Below, one piece after another: positions 22,399 through 29,278 of a stretch of DNA of 32,194 nucleotides. A program made the position numbers and the translations under genes. The stretch's first letter is position 1. Each line of letters begins with the position of its first letter. This DNA is from an uncultured Collinsella sp. (GTDB taxonomy: Bacteria > Actinomycetota > Coriobacteriia > Coriobacteriales > Coriobacteriaceae): NCBI GenBank assembly GCA_900551815.1, contig URXE01000025.1, positions 1 through 32,194 on the forward strand. Reading direction: 5' to 3'. Under the pieces are notes generated by a model. That model worked only from the letters and a program-made list of their open reading frames with translations, searched no databases and was not told the DNA's origin.

Positions 22399-24123
22399 GT
22401 GGACGAGGAAGCAAGCATCATCCTGGGGGACGCCATCGCCTTTTGCCAGCGCGACGGCCAAGATGCACGCCTCATCAACATGCTGGGGCAATCGCGCGCC
22501 ATAAGCCTGACCGAAGATACGCTCACGATCGAGGCCCCCTCGCGCTTTGCCATCGCGCAGCTCAAAAAGCATCAGCCGACTATTGAGGCCTATCTGGAAG
22601 AAATCGCCTTTGCACCGATTGCTCTCGACATCGTGGCACCGCAAGGCGCCGCGACGGAATCCGCTGCCGCCACGGCGCCCGCCACGGCTCCCGCTGCTTC
22701 CCCGGCGGTGCCGGCCTCCGCAGGCGATGTGCCGACAATCGAGCACCAGCACAGCGATGTTTCCCGTGAAACAATGGCACCGTTGACGAGCGCGGCGGCG
22801 ACGTCAACGAACGCACCCGTCACGCACATGCCCATCGCTCACGACGCAGCGGCGGGCGCGGATTCGGGCATTGCAATCAAGAACACGCTCTCGGCCGACG
22901 ATTTTCGTCGCATGATGAACCAGATGAAGGGCGGAGCGCCGACTAAATCCACGCAAGCTGCGGCCCCCGCTTCACCCATGCCAGCACCGACCGTGCCGGC
23001 CGAGCAGAATACGGATGGAGCCCCGCTCGCCGCGAACTCAAAATTTACCTTTGAGAACTTTGTCTACGGCCCCGAGAACAGCCATGCCTATCGCTCGGCA
23101 CTCAAGTTTGCCGCCCTCGCGGACGAGCGCGGCACATGCACATCACTGTTCATCTACGGCAAATCGGGCCTGGGCAAGACGCACCTGCTGCTTGCCATCA
23201 AAAACGAGCTCGCCGAGAAGTCGCCCGAGATCAAGGTCAAGTATGCCAACTCCCAGGCATATCTGGACGACCTGATGACCGAGTTCGACCGTCAAAAGAA
23301 GAGCAACGCCCCCATCATGCAGGCGTACCACGGCGTGGACGTGCTCATCATCGATGACATCCAAAACATCATCGGCAAGCGCGCGAGCGTGGACTACTTT
23401 TTCCAGCTCATGGACGAGTTCATCCGCAACAACAAGAAGGTCGTCATCGCGGCAGACCGCGCCCCCAAGGACCTAAGCATGGACGAGCGTCTGACCAGCC
23501 GCTTCAACGCCGGAATGCTCTGCCTGGTCGCAGAGCCCAGCTACGAGATGAAATACAAAATCTTGCAGCGCTATTACGAGAACACCATCGTCGCCGCTCC
23601 CGAGGCGGGCGACGACTCACTGCTGGCGGCCTATGGGGGCGACGGCGGGCACCTGACCGACGAGCACTTTAAACACATGGCCGAGGTCTCGGGCACCAAC
23701 ATCCGCGAACTCGAGAGCTTTTGCGAGCGCTGCGCCGGCGAGGCGGGCGACCGCGAGCGCGAGGGCGGAGAGCTCACCTTTGACGATATCGACGCCATCG
23801 CCAGCCAGTACTTCGACACATCGGCCAAAAAGATCAACGTCCAGACGGTTCAGTCCGTCATCGAAGAGCAGTACGGCGTGACACACGAGGAGCTCATCGG
23901 CCCGCGTCGCAACGCCAATATCGCCAAAGCACGCCATATCGCCATCTATCTGGCCATCGAGATGTGCGAGATGACGACCACGGCGGTGGGCGCCGAATTT
24001 GGCAACCGCAACCACTCGACCGTCAGCACGAGCTACAAAAAGGTCCAGAAGATGATCCAGGAAGACCGCACCGTCACCGAAGACCTCAAGTCGCTGCGCG
24101 ATAAAATTACACTGCGCTCGTAG
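22399..24123 (+). CDS. dnaA: chromosomal replication initiator DnaA
   Basis: A 574-residue initiator with GTG start at 22399 and GGGAGAG upstream. Domain I is about 1-80. A long Ala/Pro/Thr-rich linker (about 80-212) follows. The AAA+ domain has Walker A GKSGLGKTHLL (254-264), Walker B VLIIDDIQNIIGK (315-327) and the arginine-finger region DERLTSRFNAGM. Domain IV runs from about 485 to the end. Its recognition motif reads GNRNHSTV (535-542) where most DnaA proteins have GGRDHTTV, so the positions equivalent to E. coli Asp433 and Thr435 are Asn538 and Ser540, and the RPRQ segment is KARH. This fits the non-standard boxes nearby. The linker codons contain a near-perfect parS sequence. Confidence 0.97.
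   Translation: MDEEASIILGDAIAFCQRDGQDARLINMLGQSRAISLTEDTLTIEAPSRFAIAQLKKHQPTIEAYLEEIAFAPIALDIVAPQGAATESAAATAPATAPAASPAVPASAGDVPTIEHQHSDVSRETMAPLTSAAATSTNAPVTHMPIAHDAAAGADSGIAIKNTLSADDFRRMMNQMKGGAPTKSTQAAAPASPMPAPTVPAEQNTDGAPLAANSKFTFENFVYGPENSHAYRSALKFAALADERGTCTSLFIYGKSGLGKTHLLLAIKNELAEKSPEIKVKYANSQAYLDDLMTEFDRQKKSNAPIMQAYHGVDVLIIDDIQNIIGKRASVDYFFQLMDEFIRNNKKVVIAADRAPKDLSMDERLTSRFNAGMLCLVAEPSYEMKYKILQRYYENTIVAAPEAGDDSLLAAYGGDGGHLTDEHFKHMAEVSGTNIRELESFCERCAGEAGDREREGGELTFDDIDAIASQYFDTSAKKINVQTVQSVIEEQYGVTHEELIGPRRNANIAKARHIAIYLAIEMCEMTTTAVGAEFGNRNHSTVSTSYKKVQKMIQEDRTVTEDLKSLRDKITLRS
22758..22773. promoter_or_regulatory. parS-like site inside dnaA
   Basis: TGTTTCCCGTGAAACA matches parS at 15 of 16 positions (C for A at position 8). 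It encodes Asp120-Thr125 (DVSRET) in the low-conservation DnaA linker, about 5 kb from the parS cluster. Confidence 0.6.
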
Positions 24124-24361
24124 GGAAATAGAGACACCTGTTGAAAACTTGTCGAAACCACGGGCATAAGGTGTCTAAAACCCAACCCGCGGTGATGAAA
24201 AGTTTTGCGCAGGTTTTGAACGTGGAAAACCACCCCTGTTGCACACAGGTTGCTGTCGATTCTCTTTTTGGGTCTGACCTGCGTCTTTGGGAGTAATCAA
24301 CAGTTTCGTCAGTGCTATTACTATTATTAAGATATTTATATCTATAGAAAGGTATTAAAAG
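24124..24361. other. candidate oriC: dnaA-dnaN spacer
   Basis: The 238-bp spacer has box-like elements TGTTGAAAA (24139-24147, reverse of TTTTCAACA), CGTGGAAAA (24221-24229, reverse of TTTTCCACG) and TAATCAACA (24294-24302), then an A+T-rich tract just before dnaN. The dnaA-dnaN spacer is a common origin site. No gene is present. Confidence 0.7.
24294..24347 (+). other. candidate unwinding element with DnaA-trio-like repeat
   Basis: The box-like TAATCAACA (24294-24302) is followed by a 12-base spacer and then CTA TTA CTA TTA TTA (24315-24329). In its complement this reads as the TAG/TAA trinucleotide repeat of the DnaA-trio known from the Bacillus subtilis basal unwinding system. ATATTTATATCTATAG follows as an easily melted stretch. 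Order and orientation match the B. subtilis arrangement. Confidence 0.6.
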
Positions 24362-25465
24362 ATGAAGTTCACCGTCAGCCAGAGCTCGCTTACACAAGCC
24401 ATCGGCGTCGTTATGAAGGGTGTCGCTTCGGCATCCACCCTCCCCATCCTGTCGGGCGTGCTCGTTAAGGCCCAAGACGGCATCTTGGAATTCCAGACCT
24501 CTAACTACACCATCTCGATCCGTCATCGCATCGCGGCGCATGTCGAAGAAGAGGGCGAGATGGTTATCCCCTGTAAGATGCTCTCCAATATCACCAAGAC
24601 CCTCCCCGATGCCCCGGTCACCTTTGAGCTGTCCGAGCGCCAGGTGCTGATTGGTTGCGAGAAGAGCTCTTTCCGCCTGAACACGCTCGATGCTAATGAC
24701 TTCCCCGAGTTTCCGGCCTATGCCATCGAGAGCGCCGTGGAACTGCCGACCGATATCTTGTCCGAGATGGTCGGCCGCGTGTGGCGCGTCACCTCGACCG
24801 ACAAGGCCCGCCCCATCCTGGGTGGCGTGCACATGAAGGTCGAGAACAACACCGTGCGCCTGGTGGCGACCGATTCCTTCCGTTTGGCCGTGTGCGATAC
24901 GCAGGTCGAGACCTCGACCCTCGAAGGCTCCTTTGAGCTCAACGTTCCGGCTGACGCCTTTAACGACGCACTGAACATCATGGCCAGCCAGGCGACCATC
25001 ATGATCGGGGCTACCGACACCCAGGTCGTCTTCGAGGCCGGCAACACCACCTACGTGTCGCGCCGCATCGAGGGCGTGTACCCCAACTACAAGCAGCTCA
25101 TCCCCGATTCGTGCGTGACGAGCGTCAAGATCGACGTCGCCGCCTTTAACGCCGCCCTCAAGCGCGTGGCCGTTATCGCGAGCGCCAACCCCGCCGTCAA
25201 GTTCGAGATCGATGTCGAGAACGGGCAGATGGGCCTGTCCTCCATTTCCAATGACCAGGACCTTGCACAGGAGACGATCGATGTCGAGGCCGAGGGCGAG
25301 TCGGGTACCATCGCCTTCAACTACCACTACATCTTCGGCTGCCTCAATGCCCTGTCCAAGGAGAAGGAGATCACGCTGGAGCTCAAGAGCTACTCGCAGG
25401 CGGGCATCTTCAAGTCCTACGACAAGATCAACTACCTGTACCTGGTCATGCCGGTCCGCATCTAG
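24362..25465 (+). CDS. dnaN: DNA polymerase III sliding clamp (beta subunit)
   Basis: A 367-residue protein with the three-domain clamp pattern: start MKFTVSQSSLTQAIGVVMKG, domain-2 region SEMVGRVWRVTSTDKARPIL, LVATDSFRLAVCDTQ, and the clamp-end sequence INYLYLVMPVRI, which is the usual hydrophobic C terminus forming the partner-binding pocket. It tethers polymerase III and other partners to DNA. ATG at 24362 follows GAAAGG. It begins right after the candidate unwinding element and is followed nine bases later by recF. Codon use is strongly C/G-ending, as expected for this chromosome. Confidence 0.98.
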   Translation: MKFTVSQSSLTQAIGVVMKGVASASTLPILSGVLVKAQDGILEFQTSNYTISIRHRIAAHVEEEGEMVIPCKMLSNITKTLPDAPVTFELSERQVLIGCEKSSFRLNTLDANDFPEFPAYAIESAVELPTDILSEMVGRVWRVTSTDKARPILGGVHMKVENNTVRLVATDSFRLAVCDTQVETSTLEGSFELNVPADAFNDALNIMASQATIMIGATDTQVVFEAGNTTYVSRRIEGVYPNYKQLIPDSCVTSVKIDVAAFNAALKRVAVIASANPAVKFEIDVENGQMGLSSISNDQDLAQETIDVEAEGESGTIAFNYHYIFGCLNALSKEKEITLELKSYSQAGIFKSYDKINYLYLVMPVRI

Positions 25466-25474
25466 CGCTGCGCT

Positions 25475-26581
25475 ATGACCATGTTCGCCCGCGATCTTTC
25501 CGTCGCGCACTACCGCAGCTTCGATAGCTATCGTCTTGCCCTGGACGAGGGCGTGACGATACTTGCGGGACCCAACGCGGCGGGAAAGACCAATCTCATA
25601 GAGGCGCTGCAGCTGCTGACGAGCGGCGCCTCGTTTAGGCATCCGACCGCAGCCGAGCTCGTCCATGATGGCGTGGGCTCGTGCAAGGTCGAGCTGAGGC
25701 TCGAGGGCGACGGCCGCGTGCTTGATATGGGATTGAGCGCGGAGGACGGTAAGCGCTCGTTTAGCCGCAACGGCAAGAGATGCTCTGCCGCCGGTGTGCG
25801 CGGGGTTCTGCCGAGCGTGCTGTTTTGCCCCGACCATCTGGACATGGTTAAGCGGGGCGCCAGTGTGCGCCGCGCCGCCCTCGATGACTTTGGCATGCAA
25901 CTGAGCGCACGCTATGCCGATCTTGCGAGCACCTATGGGCGCTGCGTGACCCAGCGCAACGCCTTGCTCAAGGAAACCTGGTGCTGCCGTGAGATGCTCG
26001 GCGCGTGGAACGATTCGATTGCCCGCGCGGGCTCGGCTCTGCTTGTGCACCGGTTGGCCCTGCTCGACCGGCTGGCGGGCCATGTGCGTACTGCCTATGG
26101 GCAAGTGGCGTCCGGTGAAGCCGCCAACGTGTCCTATGCGTCCACGCTGGGGGATTTGCCACAGGTCGAGGATCGCGAAGAGCTGAAGGGCTGGGCGTAC
26201 GAGCGCATGCTGGCCGCCCTTGATGAGCACGCCGACGAGGAAATTCGCCGCGGCGTGACGTTGGTGGGACCGCATCGCGACGAGATTGAATTTACCGTGG
26301 CGGGTCGCTCCGCTCGTTCATTTGCCAGCCAAGGACAGCAGCGAACGTTGGTTCTGGCCTGGAAGGTGGCCGAGGTGGCCGTGGCTCGCGATGTTCTGGG
26401 TACTGCTCCGCTGCTGCTTTTGGACGACGTGATGAGCGAGCTCGACGGCGAGCGCCGCGGTGCTTTTCTGCGGCTGATCGGCGATGATATCCAGACGGTC
26501 ATAACCACGACCAACCTGGGATACTTTACCGATGACCTGCTTGATCGAGCCAAGGTGGTGAGCATGGGTGAGACGTGCTGA
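25475..26581 (+). CDS. recF: recombination protein RecF
   Basis: A 368-residue SMC-like ATPase that helps load RecA at gaps with RecO and RecR. Walker A is GPNAAGKTN (32-40), signature FASQGQQRTLVLAWK, and Walker B LLLLDDVMSELD; an N-terminal HYRSF motif is typical. ATG at 25475 is nine bases after dnaN; a second ATG at 25481 is equally possible. Its 3' end overlaps the next gene by 14 bases. Length is normal for RecF. Confidence 0.97.
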   Translation: MTMFARDLSVAHYRSFDSYRLALDEGVTILAGPNAAGKTNLIEALQLLTSGASFRHPTAAELVHDGVGSCKVELRLEGDGRVLDMGLSAEDGKRSFSRNGKRCSAAGVRGVLPSVLFCPDHLDMVKRGASVRRAALDDFGMQLSARYADLASTYGRCVTQRNALLKETWCCREMLGAWNDSIARAGSALLVHRLALLDRLAGHVRTAYGQVASGEAANVSYASTLGDLPQVEDREELKGWAYERMLAALDEHADEEIRRGVTLVGPHRDEIEFTVAGRSARSFASQGQQRTLVLAWKVAEVAVARDVLGTAPLLLLDDVMSELDGERRGAFLRLIGDDIQTVITTTNLGYFTDDLLDRAKVVSMGETC

Positions 26582-27131
26582 TTACGAGCGCGAGAGCGAG
26601 ACGGTTGCCTTCAGTGGATTTTTGAACGCAGAGCGCCAGCGCATCCTGGCGGCCGCGACACCTGAGCGCCGCGCGCAGATGGAGGCTGCAGAGGAATCTC
26701 GTGCGGTCTATCGCGCCTGGAATGCGGTGTGCTCGGGCACGCGCGAGGGACGCCATGTGACGGGCCTGCGCTACCTGCCCGAGTCCAATGAGCTGCTGGT
26801 GTACCTCGACTCGCCCTCGTGGACGCAGGAAATGACGCTGTTGCGCGAGATCATCCGCGCACGTATGGAGCGCGCCGGCGCACATGTGGACGGCCTGGTG
26901 TTCAAAACCACCGCGCCCGGTCACACGCCACCCGTCGCCAAGGAGCGCCTGTGCCCGGCGACGACTGAGCGCCCGCCGGCTCCGCACGCCGACCTCAGTG
27001 AGGCCGAGCGCACCGAGATTGAGTGCCAAGTGGCGCCCATCGAAGACCAAAAACTGCGCGAGGCCCTCGAGAACGCCATGAGAGCCAGCGCCGAGTGGGC
27101 CAAGGGCGTGCAAAGCAAAAAAGAGCCTTAA
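26568..27131 (+). CDS. dciA: DciA-like (DUF721) protein, probable replicative helicase loader
   Basis: A 187-residue protein from GTG at 26568. The DUF721 core is about 45-118: YRAWNAVCSGTREGRHVTGL, LLVYLDSPSWTQEMTLLREI and the RARMERAGAHVDGLVFK end. It is followed by a Pro/charged tail. DciA proteins deliver the replicative helicase in bacteria that lack DnaC or DnaI, and in actinobacteria the gene usually lies between recF and gyrB as here. It overlaps recF by 14 bases and ends before a clear terminator, closing a dnaN-recF-dciA transcript. Sequence identity to known DciA is judged by pattern only. Confidence 0.85.
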   Translation: MRRADYERESETVAFSGFLNAERQRILAAATPERRAQMEAAEESRAVYRAWNAVCSGTREGRHVTGLRYLPESNELLVYLDSPSWTQEMTLLREIIRARMERAGAHVDGLVFKTTAPGHTPPVAKERLCPATTERPPAPHADLSEAERTEIECQVAPIEDQKLREALENAMRASAEWAKGVQSKKEP

Positions 27132-27157
27132 ATCGCATCTGGTGGCCTTGTAGAGCC

Positions 27158-27187
27158 AAATACCCTCGTTCCCGAGGGTATTTTTTT
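27158..27187 (+). terminator. terminator of dnaN-recF-dciA
   Basis: AAATACCCTCG (27158-27168) and CGAGGGTATTT (27173-27183) form an 11-bp stem around TTCC, with seven T following the stem core (27181-27187). It separates dciA from gyrB. Confidence 0.92.
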
Positions 27188-27236
27188 ACGATAAACTAGT
27201 AAGGCTGTACACATTTTCTTGACTGAAGGAGGACGT

Positions 27237-29267
27237 GTGGCAAACGAAAACGATTACGATGGCGGCGAGATTAAGATTCTCGAAGGTCTCGAGGCCGTTC
27301 GTAAGCGCCCGGGCATGTATATCGGCTCGACGAGCGCCAGCGGTCTGCATCACCTGGTGTGGGAGATCGTTGACAACTCCGTCGACGAGGCCATGGCCGG
27401 TTTCTGCACCGAGATCCAGGTGACGGTCCACGCCGACAACTCCATCACGGTCGTCGACAACGGGCGCGGCATCCCCGTCGACGAGCACCCTGTTAAAAAG
27501 ATCCCGACGCTCGAGGTCGTCATGACGATCTTGCACGCCGGCGGTAAGTTCGATAATTCGGCCTATAAGGTCTCGGGCGGCCTGCACGGCGTTGGCATCT
27601 CCGTCGTCAACGCACTGTCCAAGCGCGTGGTCGTTCAGGTTCGTCGCGACGGCAACACCTACGAGATGGAGTTCTCGCGCGGCAAGACCGTCAAGAAGAT
27701 GGAGGTCGTGGGCACCTCGGATTCGACGGGCACCACCGTTACCTTCTGGCCCGACGACGAGATCTTCGAGACCTGCGTCTACGATTTCGATACGCTGCAC
27801 AACCGTCTGCAGGAGACGGCGTTCCTCAATAAGAACCTCAAGATCGTGCTGACCGACGAGCGCGAGGCGACTCTCCACGTGGAGGAGTTTTGCTACGAGG
27901 GTGGTATCATCGACTTCGTCAAGTTCCTCAACGAGGGCAAGGACGTCCCCGAGGCCTTTAAGGAGCCTATCTACATCGAGGGCAAATCGGATCCGGACGC
28001 ACCTGTGGCCAAGATGGGCGAGGTCGAGGTTTCCCTGCAGTGGAATAGCGGTTACGGCGAGAACGTCATGTCGTTTGCCAACGACATCTACACCCCCGAG
28101 GGCGGCATGCACCTTGAGGGCTTCCGCACCGCGCTCACCCGCGTGATCAACGATTACGCGCGCAAGCAGAACCTGCTCAAGGAAAAAGACGCCAACCTGA
28201 CCGGCGACGATGTGCGCGAGGGCCTTTCGGCCGTTATCTCGGTCAAGCTGCCCGATCCGCAGTTTGAGGGCCAGACCAAGGCCAAGCTCGGCAGCTCCTA
28301 TATGCGCGCGCTGACGCTCAAGATCGTGACCGACGGCCTCGCCGATTACTTGGAGGAGCATCCCAAGCCCGCCCGCGAGATCGTCAAGAAGGCGCAACAG
28401 GCCTGCAAGGCGCGCAACGCCGCCCGCAAGGCGCGCGAAGCGACCCGTCGCAAGAGCCTGCTCGAGACGGCGTCCCTGCCCGGCAAGCTCGCCGACTGCT
28501 CGGTGCGCGATGCCGAGCTGACCGAGCTCTTCATCGTAGAGGGCGACTCGGCAGGCGGTTCGGCCAAGGACGGCCGTCGCCGAGACATCCAGGCGATTCT
28601 GCCCCTGCGCGGCAAGATTTTGAACGTCGAACGCGTTGGTGACCATCGCGCGTTCTCGAGTGACACCATCCAGTCGCTGATTACCGCGATCGGCTGCGGC
28701 GTCACGACGAGTGCCGGCGACGGCGGCGACTTCGATATCACCAAGGCGCGCTACCACAAGATCATCATCATGACCGATGCAGACGTCGACGGTGCGCATA
28801 TCCGCATCCTGCTGCTGACGTTCTTCTACAAGTACATGCGTCCGCTGATCGATGCCGGTTACGTCTATGTTGCCTGCCCGCCCATCTTTGGCATTAAGGT
28901 GCGCAACAAGATCCACTACGTGTATCCCAACGGCCGCCAGCCCGAAGACGAGATCCTGCGCGACACCATCCAGAGTCTGGGCCTGAACCCCGACGATAAC
29001 GACGAGGACGGCAAGGCCAAGGACGGCAAGATTACCAAAAAGCGCAAGGGCTATACCGTCCAGCGCTACAAGGGCCTGGGCGAGATGGACCCCAAGCAGC
29101 TTGCCTCGACGACGATGGACCCCAAGACCCGCATTCTGCAGCGCGTGTCGATCGAGGACGCCGTGGTGGCGGACCGCGCCGTGCGCGAGCTGATGGGTTC
29201 CGAGGTCGGCTATCGCCGCGAGTACATCGAGAAGCATGCACATGATGCACGATTCCTTGACGCTTAA
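27237..29267 (+). CDS. gyrB: DNA gyrase subunit B
   Basis: I choose the GTG at 27237 (protein MANENDYDGGEIKILEGLEA), giving 676 residues, because AGGAGG lies just upstream; the frame is open to a TTG at 27219. GyrB supplies ATP hydrolysis for negative supercoiling. The GHKL ATPase domain shows EIVDNSVDEA, DNGRGIPVD and GGLHGVGISVV. The TOPRIM domain shows EGDSAGGSA (Glu435) and TDADVDGAHI (Asp514, 516, 518), with PLRGKILNVE between. The end YRREYIEKHAHDARFLDA is typical. Eleven bases separate it from gyrA. Confidence 0.98.
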   Translation: MANENDYDGGEIKILEGLEAVRKRPGMYIGSTSASGLHHLVWEIVDNSVDEAMAGFCTEIQVTVHADNSITVVDNGRGIPVDEHPVKKIPTLEVVMTILHAGGKFDNSAYKVSGGLHGVGISVVNALSKRVVVQVRRDGNTYEMEFSRGKTVKKMEVVGTSDSTGTTVTFWPDDEIFETCVYDFDTLHNRLQETAFLNKNLKIVLTDEREATLHVEEFCYEGGIIDFVKFLNEGKDVPEAFKEPIYIEGKSDPDAPVAKMGEVEVSLQWNSGYGENVMSFANDIYTPEGGMHLEGFRTALTRVINDYARKQNLLKEKDANLTGDDVREGLSAVISVKLPDPQFEGQTKAKLGSSYMRALTLKIVTDGLADYLEEHPKPAREIVKKAQQACKARNAARKAREATRRKSLLETASLPGKLADCSVRDAELTELFIVEGDSAGGSAKDGRRRDIQAILPLRGKILNVERVGDHRAFSSDTIQSLITAIGCGVTTSAGDGGDFDITKARYHKIIIMTDADVDGAHIRILLLTFFYKYMRPLIDAGYVYVACPPIFGIKVRNKIHYVYPNGRQPEDEILRDTIQSLGLNPDDNDEDGKAKDGKITKKRKGYTVQRYKGLGEMDPKQLASTTMDPKTRILQRVSIEDAVVADRAVRELMGSEVGYRREYIEKHAHDARFLDA

Positions 29268-29278
29268 GAGGAGGTAAC

